Notes: a model not told the origin generated them from the sequence alone. DNA of 64,000 nt from SpSt-501 sp037481615 (GCA_037481615.1 JBBFLI010000002.1), one strand, 5' to 3'. Positions 49,015 through 58,485 are shown, counted from the first letter of the stretch. Program-made: numbers and translations.

Positions 49015-49962
49015 TCAGCGGATGAAATCGTTCGGGTCGTTCGGCCGGTACTGGTCGAGCGCCGGCCGCGCCTCGAGGCTCAGCCCGGCTTCCCAGCCGA
49101 AGAGCTCCAGGCAGTCCTTCTCGAGCTTCTTCGTGAACAGGCGCATGTTGATTCCCACGGGGCAAGCGCGCTCGCAGGCGCCGCAGTCCGTGCACCGGCC
49201 GGCACAGTGGTAGGCCCGGAGGAAATGGAAGGTGCGCACGTCGACCGGATCCTGGCCCTTGCCCACCCATTGGGGGCGCGACTCGTCCACGAAGCAGGTC
49301 GGGCAGTAGCACAGGGGACAGGCGTTGCGGCAGGCGTAACAGCGGATGCAGGGGGCGAGCAGATCCTCGAAGTACTTCCAGCGCTGCTCGGGGGTCATGG
49401 CCTCGACGGCGCGCACGTCGGCGTACCGGTCCACCCCCTGCTGCTCCTCGACGAGATCCCCGGCCAGCTCGTCGTAGATCACCGGGTTGCGGTGGATGCA
49501 AAGGCTGCAGTTGTGCTGGAGCACATCGGCCTTCTCGAAAGTCCGGCTGAACCCCTCGCCCTCGGCGGTGATCGCGGATGCGGTCTCGCTCACCCGGGTG
49601 ATTTCGCCGGGGCACTTCATCGCGATCTTGCGCTTGTCGACCATCCCCCGGCAAGGGACCCCGATCACGACGAGCTGCTCGCGCCGGATCTTGTTCTCCA
49701 GGATGTGCGTCACGATGTTCCGCGAGTCGCACCCCTTGGCGACGATCCCGATCTTTTCCTTGCGGTCGGTCAGGTAATTGGCGAGGTTGATGCCGCAATG
49801 GCTGTCCCAGACGAGATGCCCCACCTCGGCCGGCGTGCGCACGAAGCAGGGCTCGTTCATCATCGGGATCGTTCCCGGCCGGAAACCGATCACCATCTCC
49901 ACCGCGCCGCTGGAAAGCAGCCGCGCGGCGATTTCGCGGAGGATTGCGGTTGTGCTCGTCAT
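49015..49962 (-). CDS. 4Fe-4S protein with FrhB-like N-terminal region, FlxC-like
   Basis: A 315-residue protein. Residues 1-160 resemble F420-hydrogenase beta-type domains (IGIVAKGCDSRNIVTHIL; VVIGVPCRGMVDKRKI) with CSLCIHRNP. The C-terminal part has CIRCYACRNACPLCYCPTC and CTDCGACERACPVGINM. It probably carries electrons inside a heterodisulfide-reductase-like complex. The ATG lies one base after the mvhD stop (TGACATG), so translation is coupled. No transmembrane segments. Confidence 0.86.
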   Translation of the reverse strand: MTSTTAILREIAARLLSSGAVEMVIGFRPGTIPMMNEPCFVRTPAEVGHLVWDSHCGINLANYLTDRKEKIGIVAKGCDSRNIVTHILENKIRREQLVVIGVPCRGMVDKRKIAMKCPGEITRVSETASAITAEGEGFSRTFEKADVLQHNCSLCIHRNPVIYDELAGDLVEEQQGVDRYADVRAVEAMTPEQRWKYFEDLLAPCIRCYACRNACPLCYCPTCFVDESRPQWVGKGQDPVDVRTFHFLRAYHCAGRCTDCGACERACPVGINMRLFTKKLEKDCLELFGWEAGLSLEARPALDQYRPNDPNDFIR

Positions 49963-49963
49963 G

Positions 49964-50398
49964 TCAGGCGACCTCGGCCAGCGGCGGCTGCATGAACCGC
50001 CTGTTCGGGCCGAGCGCGCGGACCGCCTCGGTGACCTGGGTGGCGACGGTGACGAATTTCGTCGACTCCGCCGAGGAGATCCAGGAGAACTGCAGGCGTC
50101 CGGGCTCGACCCCCATGTGCTCCATCAGGTTCTTGAACAGCGCGAATTTGCGACGGGCGTAGTAATTACCTTCCAGGTAATGGCATTCCCCGGGGTGTCA
50201 CCCGGAGACCCAGACCCCGTCGGCCCCCTCCCGCAGGGCGGCCAGGAAAAACTTCGGGCTCATGCGGCCGGTGCAGGGGATGCGGATGACGCGGATGTGG
50301 GGGGGGTACTCCATGCGGCCGACCCCGGCCAGGTCCGCGGCCCCATAGCTGCACCAGTTGCACAGAAACGCGACGATCTTGGGTTCCCAGTCCGACAT
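49964..50398 (-). CDS. mvhD: MvhD/VhuD-like [2Fe-2S] subunit, selenoprotein (in-frame UGA)
   Basis: 144 residues when the UGA at 50198-50200 is read as selenocysteine (Sec67). Before it: KIVAFLCNWCSYGAADLAG and RIPCTGRMSPKFFLAALREGADGVWVSG in part; after it: HPGECHYLEGNYYARRKFALFKNLMEHMG. Family members have Cys-His-Pro-Gly-Asp-Cys-His-Tyr at that position, so Sec exactly replaces the first Cys of the GCHPGDCHY cluster motif. The frame continues to a normal stop at 49964. A SECIS-like hairpin lies 23 bases after the UGA. It transfers electrons to HdrA, whose gene is 14 bases upstream. Confidence 0.93.
50165..50181 (-). promoter_or_regulatory. SECIS-like hairpin in mvhD
   Basis: On the mRNA, ATTACCT-GGA-AGGTAAT forms a perfect 7-bp stem with a G-rich apical loop, starting 16 bases after the UGA codon (loop 23 bases away). 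Position and shape fit a bacterial SECIS read by SelB. Confidence 0.78.
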
Positions 50399-50412
50399 CG
50401 TGCCGTCTCCTC

Positions 50413-53400
50413 TCATACCGCTTCGCGCAGGCTGAAGATCTGGGCGAAGATCTGGTCGTTGTCGAATCCTTTCAGGTGAATGGCCCCCGAGCGGCAGGAG
50501 GCGACACAGAGGCCGCAGCCCTTGCAGAGGACCGGGTTGATCTGCGCGCGCTCGGCGAAGGGCCCCTTCTCGATCCAGGAGGGGGCCGAGTAGGGGCAGA
50601 CCGAAACGCACACCCCGCAACGGCTGCACATCCGGGGGTCCACCTCGGCCACGGTCCCGCTCGTGTAGAGCGTCTTGCGCGCAAGCAGGGTGACCGCCCG
50701 GGAGGCCGCGGCCTGCCCCTGAGCGATCGCCTCGTCGATCGGTTTCGGGTAGTGGGCGAGCCCGCAGAGGAAGACGCCGTCGGTGGCGAATTCCGAAGGG
50801 CCGAGCTTCGCATGCCGCTCGACGAAGAAGCCGTCGGCGTTGAGCGGCACCTTGAAGAACTGGGCGAGCGCCCCGTTGTCCTGCGGCAGGATCGCGGTCG
50901 CGAGCGTCACCAGATCGGCCTCGAGCTCGAGCGCGCGGCCGAGGATGGGATCGAAGACACCGACGAGGAGGCGTCCGCCCTCGACGCGCACCTCGGGTTT
51001 GCGCTCGCGGGAGAAGCGCACGAAGATCACGCCCAGCTCGCGCGCCTTCTTGTAGAGGAGCTCGCGCTCGCCGTAGGTGCGCATGTCCCGGTAGAGGACG
51101 AAGACGTTCATCTCCGGGTTCCGTTGTTTCAGGTGGATCGCGTTGTCCACGGCATGGGTGCAGCACACCCGCGAACAGTAGGGCCGCTCGGGCTCGCGGG
51201 AGCCCACGCATTGGATGAAGACCGCGCTCGAGAGCTTTCCGAGCGCCGGGTCCCCGTCGAGGATGCGGCGGTCGAGTTCGAGCGCGGTGAGAATCCGCGG
51301 GTCGGTCCCGTAGCCGTACTCGCTCGGCCGGTAGGGCCGCCCGCCGGTGGCGAGAATGGCGACCCCGTGTTCGATCACCCGGGGGCCGTCCCGGCCCTCG
51401 AGCGTCGTCTTGAAGTTGCCGACGAAGCCCTCCACCCGCGTGATCTCGACCCCGAGGTGCACCTGGATCCGGGGATCGGCCTCGACGGCGGCGATCATGG
51501 AGGAGAGCAGCTCCGGGACCTTCTCCCCGCGCGCGGTGCGGTAGAGGTTCCAGGCCTGTCCGCCGAGGCGCGCCTCCTTTTCGACGAGGTGGACCGCATA
51601 GCCCTGCCGCGCCAGGCTGCGGGCGGCGGCCATGCCCGAGAGCCCCCCGCCCACGACGAGGGCGCTCTGATGGATTTCGAGCTCCGCCTCCTTGAGCGGC
51701 GCGAGCAGCGCCGCCTTCTCGACCGCCATGCGCACGAGGTCCTTCGCCTTGCGCGTGGCGAGTTCCGGGCTGCTCTTGTGCACCCAGGAGTCCTGGTTTC
51801 GGATGTTCGCCATCTCGAAGAGGTACTTGTTCAACCCGGCGTTGACGAGGGTCTCCTGGAAGAGCGGCTCGTGGGTCTTCGGCGTGCAGGCCGCCACCAC
51901 GACCCGGTTCAGGTTCTTCTCGCGGATGATCTTGGAAATGGTCTCCTGGGTGTCCTGGGAACAGGAATAGAGGTTGTCGGCGGCGAACTCGACGTAGGGC
52001 AGGGACTTCGCGTACTCGGCGACCGCGGGGACGTCGACGACACCGGCGATGTTCGTGCCGCAACGGCAGACGAACACCCCGATCCGCGGCCGCTCGTTCG
52101 CCACGTTCACCTCGGGGACCTTCTCCTTCGTGCGCGTCCGGCTGCCGCGGGCGGGGGCGAGGATCTCGCCCGCGGCCATCGCCGCGGCGCTCGCGTCGAT
52201 CACCGACTGCGGGATGTCCTTGGGGCCCTGGAAGGCGCCGCAGACGTAAATGCCCTCGCGCGAGGAGGCGACGGGGGTGAGGCTCGCGGTGCGGCAGAAC
52301 CGGCCCGGGGTGAGCTCGAGGCCCAGGCGTCGGGCGAGGTCGAGCACCGCCGGAGAGACCTCCATCCCGATCGACAGCACGACGAGGTCGAAGACCTCGG
52401 TGTGGAGGCTTCCGTCCTCGGCGATGTAGCGCACCTCGAGGTCGTCGCTCGTCCCCACCGGCGTCACCGAGTGCACGCGGCTGCGGATGAAGCGCACGCC
52501 GTGGCGCTCTCGGGCGTCGTCGTAGAAGCGCTCGAACTCCTTGCCGTGGGTGCGCATGTCCATGAAGAAGACCGCACAGTCGAGCCCGGGGCCCACGTGC
52601 TCCTTGGCGATCACCGCCTCCTTGACCGCGTACATGCAGCAGACGGCGGAGCAGTAGGCGTTGTCGCAGCGGTTCAGATCGCGCGAGCCCACGCACTGGA
52701 ACCAGGCGATCTTCTTCGGGTCCCGGCCGTCCTTGGAGAGCCGCTTGACGTGGCCCTGGGTGGGCCCCGAAGCGGAGAGCATGCGCTCGAACTCCATGGC
52801 GGTCATCACGTTGGGCAACTTCGCATACTGGTAGTTGTCGTAGCGCGCCGGGTCGAAAGGCACGAATCCCGGCGCGAGGACCACCGCGCCCACGCGCACC
52901 GTGGAGACCGCCGGCTTCTGGTCGAAATCCACGGCCCCCGTCGGGCAGATCTTCTTGCAGGCGCCGCATTTGCCTTTCTGCAGGAAGATGCACTCGTCCG
53001 GGTTGATCGCGTACTTGAGCGGGACCGCCTGGGGATACTCCACATAGGCCGCCTTGCGCTTGGCGAGCCCCATGTTGTAGGTGTCCACCGTCTTCTTCGG
53101 GCATTTCTCGGCGCAGGCGCCGCAGCCGATGCACTTTTCCACGTCGATGTAACGGGGGTGCTGCAGGAGCTCGACTTCGAAGTCCCCCGCCTCGCCGCGG
53201 ATGTCCTTCACCTCGGTGAGCGTCTTCAGCTCGATGTTCAGATGCCGGCCGACCTCGACCAGTTTGGGCGAGATGATTCACATCGCGCAGTCGCAGGTGG
53301 GAAAGGTCTTGTCCAGCTGCGACATGACGCCCCCGATGGAGGGCCCTTTCTCGACGAGGTAGACGGAGTATCCCGCGTCGGCGAGATCGAGCGCCGCTTG

Positions 53401-53457
53401 CATGCCGGCGATCCCGCCGCCGACCACCATGGCCGAACCGATGACTTCTCGCGACAT
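50413..53457 (-). CDS. hdrA: HdrA-like heterodisulfide reductase subunit A, selenoprotein (in-frame UGA)
   Basis: 1014 residues with the UGA at 53278-53280 read as selenocysteine (Sec60). Order: FAD motif VVGGGIAGMQAALDLADAG, then TFPTCDCAM-Sec-IISPKLVEVGRH, where methanogen HdrA has DCSMC; ferredoxin motifs CIGCGACAEKCP (near 109) and CGACKKICP (near 165); HdrA core with CVGSRDLNRCDNAYCSAVCC; VFVCRCGTNIAGVVDV; a second FAD module VVGGGLSGMAAARSLARQG; and a C-terminal 2x[4Fe-4S] ferredoxin (CSRCGVCVSVCP; CKGCGLCVASC). This duplicated HdrA is the electron-bifurcating flavin subunit in Hdr-type complexes. AAGGAGGGAAG lies upstream of the ATG. First gene of the operon; no hdrB or hdrC follows. 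Confidence 0.93.
53245..53262 (-). promoter_or_regulatory. SECIS-like hairpin in hdrA
   Basis: CTGGTC (53262-53257) pairs with GGCCGG (53250-53245), including two G-U pairs, around a loop GAGGTC that contains the GGUC element known from the E. coli fdhF SECIS loop. The loop begins 22 bases after the UGA. Confidence 0.7.
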
Positions 53458-53623
53458 CTTCGTTCTTCCCTCCTTGAACAGGGGACGCGCCCTCCCGCTT
53501 CGCCGCGGGATGGCGCAAGGACCCGCCTCGCGGGGCACGCCGTGACGGGGCAAGCCGCCGGATCCGGGCCGGCCGTCGCCGGCGGGCGGAGCCGCTTCGG
53601 TATCCGCAGGCACCAAGGGGTCT

Positions 53624-53652
53624 TCTCTACGCGGAGCGATCGGGATTGTCAA
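53624..53652 (-). promoter_or_regulatory. Candidate promoter for the hdrA operon
   Basis: A perfect TTGACA (53647-53652), 17-base spacer and TAGAGA (53624-53629) on the minus strand; predicted leader about 160 bases. The same hexamer types precede dsrC and the PilZ gene. Confidence 0.55.
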
Positions 53653-53718
53653 TAGAGATCGGTGGCTTCCCCGCCCGTTGAGGGGCCGCGAGCCCCGTGG
53701 TATGCGGGGGAAAGACCC

Positions 53719-54717
53719 ATGACCGCCTCCCCCCCGCCCTCCGCCGCGCCCGGGCGTGCGTGCGACCGCGCCGCCCCCTTCGTGGTCGTCCTCTGCGGCC
53801 CGACCGCCGCCGGGAAGACCGCGGTCGGCATCCGTCTCGCCCGCGAGCTGGACGGCGAGATCGTGAGCGCGGACGCCCTGCAGGTCTACCGCCGCCTGAA
53901 TCTCGGAACGGCCAAGCCGACCCCGGAGGAACGCGCGCTCGTCGCCCACCACCTGATCGACGTCGTGGAACCCGACGAGCCCTTCGACGCCGCCCGCTAC
54001 GTCGCCCTCGCGCGCCCGGCCGTGGCGGACATCCTGCGCCGCGGGAAGATCCCGCTGGTCGTGGGGGGGACGGGGCTCTACATCCGGGCGCTCCTCCACG
54101 GGCTCTTCCCGGCGCCGGCGGTCGACCCGGCGGTGCGCGTGCGGCTGGCGGCCGAGCTCACGGCCCGGGGGGCGGAGGCGCTGCACGCGCGGCTCGCGCA
54201 GTGCGACCCCGAGACCGCCCGCCGCCTCCACCCGCGCGACACCGCGCGCATCCTGCGCGCCCTCGAGGTCTTCGAGGCGACCGGCCGGCCGATCTCCGTC
54301 CTCCAGCGGGCCCACCGCTTCGCCGACTCCCCCTACGCCTCCCGGGTCTTCGGCCTGCGGCTCGAGCGCGCGGCCCTCTACGCCCGCATCGACCGGCGGG
54401 TCGAGGAGATGCTGGCCGCGGGGCTCGAAGACGAGGTGCGCGGGCTGCTCGCCGCCGGCTTCTCGCCCGCCCTGAAGCCGATGCAGGCGCTCGGCTACCG
54501 CCACATCGTCGCCTGGCTGGAAGGGCGGATCCCCCGCGAGGAGGCCGTGCGCACCATGAAGCGCGACACGCGGCGCTACGCCAAGCGCCAGTTGACCTGG
54601 TTCCGCGCCACGCCGGGGATCCGCTGGTTTTCCCCGGAGGATCTCCCCGCGATCCTCGCCGCCTGCCGGGAGTTCCTCGCCTCCCTCCGGCCGTCCCGGC
54701 CGCACCCGCAGGCCTAA
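53719..54717 (+). CDS. miaA: tRNA dimethylallyltransferase
   Basis: A 332-residue enzyme that adds dimethylallyl to A37 of tRNAs reading UNN codons. P-loop VLCGPTAAGKTAVGIRLA, the IVSADALQVYRRLNLGTAKPT segment (D-S-x-Q-x-Y), LVVGGTGLYIRALLHG and C-terminal RDTRRYAKRQLTWFR are diagnostic. An N-terminal 20-residue Ala/Pro stretch is atypical. ATG 53719 (GGGGGAAAG upstream) is chosen over a GTG at 53662. It is convergent with the LarA-like gene, with a 4-base overlap. Confidence 0.95.
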   Translation: MTASPPPSAAPGRACDRAAPFVVVLCGPTAAGKTAVGIRLARELDGEIVSADALQVYRRLNLGTAKPTPEERALVAHHLIDVVEPDEPFDAARYVALARPAVADILRRGKIPLVVGGTGLYIRALLHGLFPAPAVDPAVRVRLAAELTARGAEALHARLAQCDPETARRLHPRDTARILRALEVFEATGRPISVLQRAHRFADSPYASRVFGLRLERAALYARIDRRVEEMLAAGLEDEVRGLLAAGFSPALKPMQALGYRHIVAWLEGRIPREEAVRTMKRDTRRYAKRQLTWFRATPGIRWFSPEDLPAILAACREFLASLRPSRPHPQA

Positions 54718-55997
54718 TCGAGCAGCAGCGACCCCGCCTCGTCGAAAGGAAGCGGTCCGGCCTCGAGGACCTCGGCCTGCGGCAGCGCGGCGAGCTCGGG
54801 GGCGAGCGCCGCGCTCGCCCACCACTCACCGAGATGCAGCGTGTCGCGCAGGATCACGGCGCGCACGGCCTCGGGGGGCACCGGGCCGAGGGTCGTGAAG
54901 CAGGCCTGGATCGCCTTGCGGTCGTTGGGCAGGCGGACGGGGATGAAGGCCTTGTGCAGGGAGAGGCTGGTCAGCGCGTTCATGACCGTCGCCTCGTAGT
55001 CCATGGCGCGGAAGACGGCCTCGGTGATGAAGTCGGCGTTGCCCAGCCCGATCGCGTTTCCCCCCGTCGCGGGAGAGAGCCTCAGGACCGCGACCCGCGT
55101 GGCCCGCAGGATGTCCGAAAAGTCGCTTTCCATGAGGTCGAAGGCCCGGCCGGTGACGTTCGGGTCCATCCCCGCCCCGCTGATGTCCTTGCCGATCCGA
55201 CCGATCACCAGGGCATCGAGCGTGCGGAAGGGGAGCCGGGGGATGAGCTCGTTGGCGAGGGCGTTCAACCGGGTTTCGTCCTCGAGCAGCCGCGCGGCGG
55301 AGACGGCCTCGATCCGCGCCGGCTCGTCGTAGGCGTCCTCGACCACGGCGATCCCGAAGCGGAAGTTGACGGCCCGGGCGAGCGCCGTTCCCATCTCGCG
55401 GAGCAGCGGGAAAAAGCCGTGTTTCATCGCAAAACGGTGGAAGGCGAGCGCCCCCTCGTGCTTGCCCAGCCCGACGCAGAGCATCTTGAGGATGCCCGAC
55501 TCGGCCGGCCCGCGGAACTTGGAATGGGGCTTGATCCGGTTGAGCGCGATCGCGTGGTCGAGCGCAAGGGCATCCTCGCTGTAGTAGAGGGGAACCTCGC
55601 CGAAGACGGTCCCGACTTGACGCACGGCGAGCGAGGAGACGACCGGCGCCCCGCAGGACGCCTCGCTCACGCCCAGGCGCCGGAGCACCGCCGTCTGCCC
55701 CTCGGCGGTCGCCCCCCCGTGGCTGCCCATGGCGGGGAGGATCACCGGGCGGGCCCCCTGCTCCCGCAGCACGCGGCAGATCTCGCCGACGTAAGAGGGC
55801 AGATGGCGGATCCCGCGGCTGCCGACCCCGATCCCCACCCGGTCTCCGGCGCGGACGCCGGCGGCGGCCAGCGCCGGCCACAGCACCCGGCGGAGCTCGC
55901 CCACGGGGTCGGGGAGCGCCCGGTGCGGAAAGTGCAGGCGCACGCGGTGAAAGGGCGGGAAAGGGAAATCGTTCTCGATGAAGGGCGGGTAGCGCAT
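54714..55997 (-). CDS. LarA-like (lactate racemase domain, DUF2088) protein
   Basis: A 427-residue protein resembling the nickel-pincer lactate racemase N-terminal domain: GDRVGIGVGSRGIRHLPSYV, PAMGSHGGATAEGQ, IALNRIKPHSKFRGPAESGILKML in part, LGKHEGALAFHRF. Many members of the wider family are not racemases; the nucleotide-cofactor genes larB, larC and larE are not nearby. An isomerase or epimerase acting on a hydroxy acid is plausible. The ATG at 55997 precedes MRYPPFIENDFPF; the small gene at 56042 is 44 bases upstream. Confidence 0.83.
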   Translation of the reverse strand: MRYPPFIENDFPFPPFHRVRLHFPHRALPDPVGELRRVLWPALAAAGVRAGDRVGIGVGSRGIRHLPSYVGEICRVLREQGARPVILPAMGSHGGATAEGQTAVLRRLGVSEASCGAPVVSSLAVRQVGTVFGEVPLYYSEDALALDHAIALNRIKPHSKFRGPAESGILKMLCVGLGKHEGALAFHRFAMKHGFFPLLREMGTALARAVNFRFGIAVVEDAYDEPARIEAVSAARLLEDETRLNALANELIPRLPFRTLDALVIGRIGKDISGAGMDPNVTGRAFDLMESDFSDILRATRVAVLRLSPATGGNAIGLGNADFITEAVFRAMDYEATVMNALTSLSLHKAFIPVRLPNDRKAIQACFTTLGPVPPEAVRAVILRDTLHLGEWWASAALAPELAALPQAEVLEAGPLPFDEAGSLLLD

Positions 55998-56041
55998 GGC
56001 GGGCTCTCCTGCGACGCGCGCCGAAAAGGGGCGTGGCCGCC

Positions 56042-56443
56042 TCAAGGGGTCGGAGGCTCCTCCGCGAGCAGCCGGAGGCGGGAGACGAAGCTCTCGAAGT
56101 CGGGCTCCCCGACCGGCTCCCAGGGCCGACTCGGCAGGAACTGCAGAAAGGAGGAGGTTCCGGGGGTGAAGACCTTCCCCGATTGGATGCGCGGCGCCGG
56201 CATCCGGTACTTGAAGCCCTCGCCCAGGTCGAGCCACAGCTCGAGATCCTCCCCCTCCTCGAGGAGCTCGACCAGCAGCAGCGGGCGAAGGCGGCCGCGG
56301 CCCGAGAGGGTCCGCCGGCCCGAGCGGCCTTCGGCCACTTCGAGCACGGCCTCCTCGAGAGGAACGCCCACCGGCTCGGAGGCGCGCACGAGAAAGGCGC
56401 GGGCGATCGCGTAACGGCCCTCGGCGAAAGGAATCCAGTCCAT
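56042..56443 (-). CDS. Conserved hypothetical protein
   Basis: A 133-residue, acidic, mostly beta-predicted protein (MDWIPFAEGRYAIARAFLV; LLVELLEEGEDLELWLDLGE; VFTPGTSSFLQFLPSRPWEPV). No cysteines, signal peptide or membrane segment and no family I recognise. It is upstream of and probably cotranscribed with the LarA-like gene. AAATGG-type start at 56443 with GGGAGGGG just upstream. Confidence 0.72.
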   Translation of the reverse strand: MDWIPFAEGRYAIARAFLVRASEPVGVPLEEAVLEVAEGRSGRRTLSGRGRLRPLLLVELLEEGEDLELWLDLGEGFKYRMPAPRIQSGKVFTPGTSSFLQFLPSRPWEPVGEPDFESFVSRLRLLAEEPPTP

Positions 56444-56542
56444 TTCCCCTCCCTCCCCGGCGGCGGGCCGCGCGGGAGCGCCCGGTCCGCCGCGCGGTTC
56501 TTGTACGCCGATTCCCGCCGCCGGATCAAGCGACCTCCCCCC

Positions 56543-56572
56543 TTGCGGAACGGGCGGATTCGCTGATAGGGT
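56543..56572 (+). promoter_or_regulatory. Candidate promoter for the aldehyde oxidoreductase gene
   Basis: TTGCGG (56543-56548), 18-base spacer and TAGGGT (56567-56572), about 60 bases before the ATG. Confidence 0.4.
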
Positions 56573-56634
56573 TCCGGGGCGGCCAGCGGACCCGGAACCG
56601 TCCGCGGAACGTTCGAACCCACGGGAGGTGCGTC

Positions 56635-58464
56635 ATGTACGGCTGGTGCGGCAGGATTCTGCGGGTGGATCTCACGCGCGGGCGGGTCACGCCCGAGGCG
56701 CTCGACGCCGGAACCGCCCGCGACTGGATCGGCGGGCGGGGCTTCGGCATCCATTTCCTGCGGAAGGAAGTGCCGCCGGGGTGCGACCCGCTCGGCCCGG
56801 AGAACAAGGTGGTCCTCGCCACGGGCCCGCTCACCGGAACGGCGGCGCCGACAGGCGCGCGCTACGTGGTGACGACCCGCTCGCCGCTCACGGGGGCGAT
56901 CACCTGCTCCAACTCCGGCGGCTATTTCCCGGCGGAGCTCAAGAAAGGCGGCTGGGACGCCCTGATCGTGGAGGGCAGCTCCCCCGAGCCCGTCTACCTC
57001 TGGATCGACGGCGAACGGGCCGAGCTGCGGCCCGCGGGGCACCTCTGGGGGAAGACCACCCACGAAACCGACGATCTCCTGCGGGCGGAAACCCACGCCG
57101 AGGCCCGAACGGCGGTCATCGGCCCGGCGGGCGAACGCCGCGTGCGCTTCGCCGCGATCATGAACGACCGCGACCGGGCCGCCGGCCGCGCGGGGGTCGG
57201 CGCCGTCCTGGGCGCGAAGAACCTGAAGGGGATCGCCGTCCGCGGCGAGGGCGAGGTCGCGCTCGCCGACCCGGCGGCCTTCAAGGCCGCCAACGCCAAG
57301 TACCGCGGCCGCTTCAAGGAGAAGACCCGCGACAACCCGCCCCCCCTCCGCCTCCACGGGACGGCGATCACCGTCGTCGGCACCCAGAGCCACGGGGTCT
57401 TCCCGACGCGCAATTTCCGGGAGGGCCAGTTCGAGGGTTGGGAAGCGATCTACGGCGAGACCCTCACCCGCCGCTTCCTCGTCCGCCCCAAGGCCTGCTT
57501 CAGCTGCCCGATCGCCTGCGGCCGGGTGACCCGCATCCCGGAGGGACCCTACCGGGGCGAAGGCGAGGGCCCGGAGTACGAAACGGTCTACGCGCTCGGA
57601 TCGAACTGCGGCGTGGACGACCTCGCCGCCCTCACCAAGGCGAACTACCTCTGCAACGAGCTCGGCCTGGACACGATCAGCATGGGCGGGGCGATCGCCT
57701 GCGCCATGGAGCTCTTCGAGCGCGGGCTGCTGCCGGAGGCCGAGGCGGGGATGCCGCTGCGCTGGGGCGACGGGGCCGCCCTCGTCGAGCTGACCCGCCG
57801 GACGGGGTGGCGCGAGGGGTTCGGGGACCGGCTCGCCGAGGGCAGCCTGCGGCTGGCCGCCCGTTACGGGGCCCCGGAGCTCGCCATGGTGGCCAAGGGG
57901 CTCGACTTCGCCGGCTACGACCCGCGCGGCGAGCAGGGCATGGGGCTCGCCTACGCGACCTCGCCGATCGGGGGCTCGCACATGCGCGGGGACCCCGCCT
58001 ACTTCGAGCTCCTGGGGGTCCCGGTTTCGGCCGACCCCCACAGCTGGGAGGACAAACCCCCCGTGATCGCCAAATGGCAGGACGTCTTCTGCGTCATCGA
58101 CGCCGCCGGCCTGTGCGTCTTCTTCAGCGTGCGCTACCTCGTCGAGCCGGATCTCATGATCCGGCCGGTCGGCATCACCGAGCTCCTGAACGGGGCGACC
58201 GGGGCGGGCTACACCCCGGAGGAGGTGGAGCGGGTCGGCGAGCGCATCTTCAACGCCGAGCGTCTCTATCTCCTCGCCGCCGGTTTCAGCGCGAAGGACG
58301 ACACCCTGCCGCCGCGGATGCTGAAGGAGCCCATGCCTTCCGGTCCGGCGAAGGGGATGGTCTGCCGTCTCGCGGAGATGCTCGGCCCCTATTACCGCGT
58401 GCGCGGCTGGAGCCCCGAGGGGGTTCCGACGCGCGAGAAACTCGCGGCGCTCGGCTTGCTCTAA
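56635..58464 (+). CDS. aor: Aldehyde:ferredoxin oxidoreductase (tungsten/molybdenum type)
   Basis: A 609-residue AOR-family enzyme that oxidises aldehydes to acids with ferredoxin, or reduces acids in reverse. N-terminal GWCGRILRVDLTRG, WIGGRGFGIHFL and the pterin-binding GPLTGTAAPTGARYVV are typical. The [4Fe-4S] ligands are C288-x2-C291-x3-C295 (CFSCPIACGR) and C494 (AAGLCVFF). Full length for the family. Cytoplasmic. Metal (W or Mo) and aldehyde cannot be told. A MoaD-like gene follows 21 bases later, as in many AOR operons. Confidence 0.95.
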   Translation: MYGWCGRILRVDLTRGRVTPEALDAGTARDWIGGRGFGIHFLRKEVPPGCDPLGPENKVVLATGPLTGTAAPTGARYVVTTRSPLTGAITCSNSGGYFPAELKKGGWDALIVEGSSPEPVYLWIDGERAELRPAGHLWGKTTHETDDLLRAETHAEARTAVIGPAGERRVRFAAIMNDRDRAAGRAGVGAVLGAKNLKGIAVRGEGEVALADPAAFKAANAKYRGRFKEKTRDNPPPLRLHGTAITVVGTQSHGVFPTRNFREGQFEGWEAIYGETLTRRFLVRPKACFSCPIACGRVTRIPEGPYRGEGEGPEYETVYALGSNCGVDDLAALTKANYLCNELGLDTISMGGAIACAMELFERGLLPEAEAGMPLRWGDGAALVELTRRTGWREGFGDRLAEGSLRLAARYGAPELAMVAKGLDFAGYDPRGEQGMGLAYATSPIGGSHMRGDPAYFELLGVPVSADPHSWEDKPPVIAKWQDVFCVIDAAGLCVFFSVRYLVEPDLMIRPVGITELLNGATGAGYTPEEVERVGERIFNAERLYLLAAGFSAKDDTLPPRMLKEPMPSGPAKGMVCRLAEMLGPYYRVRGWSPEGVPTREKLAALGLL

Positions 58465-58485
58465 GGCGTGGACGGCGGGGGGGCG

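Noticed and set aside
50198..50200. mvhD taken as truncated at 66 residues
   Set aside because: The missing C-terminal third is present in frame after the TGA and ends at a stop one base before the next gene's ATG.
53278..53280. TGA in hdrA taken as a frameshift or pseudogene break
   Set aside because: The same frame continues with full homology, the residue aligns with a conserved Cys, and a SECIS-like hairpin follows; selenocysteine explains it better.
50476..53655. A 1059-codon open frame on the plus strand
   Set aside because: Entirely antisense to hdrA; typical of high-GC DNA and without any recognisable domain.
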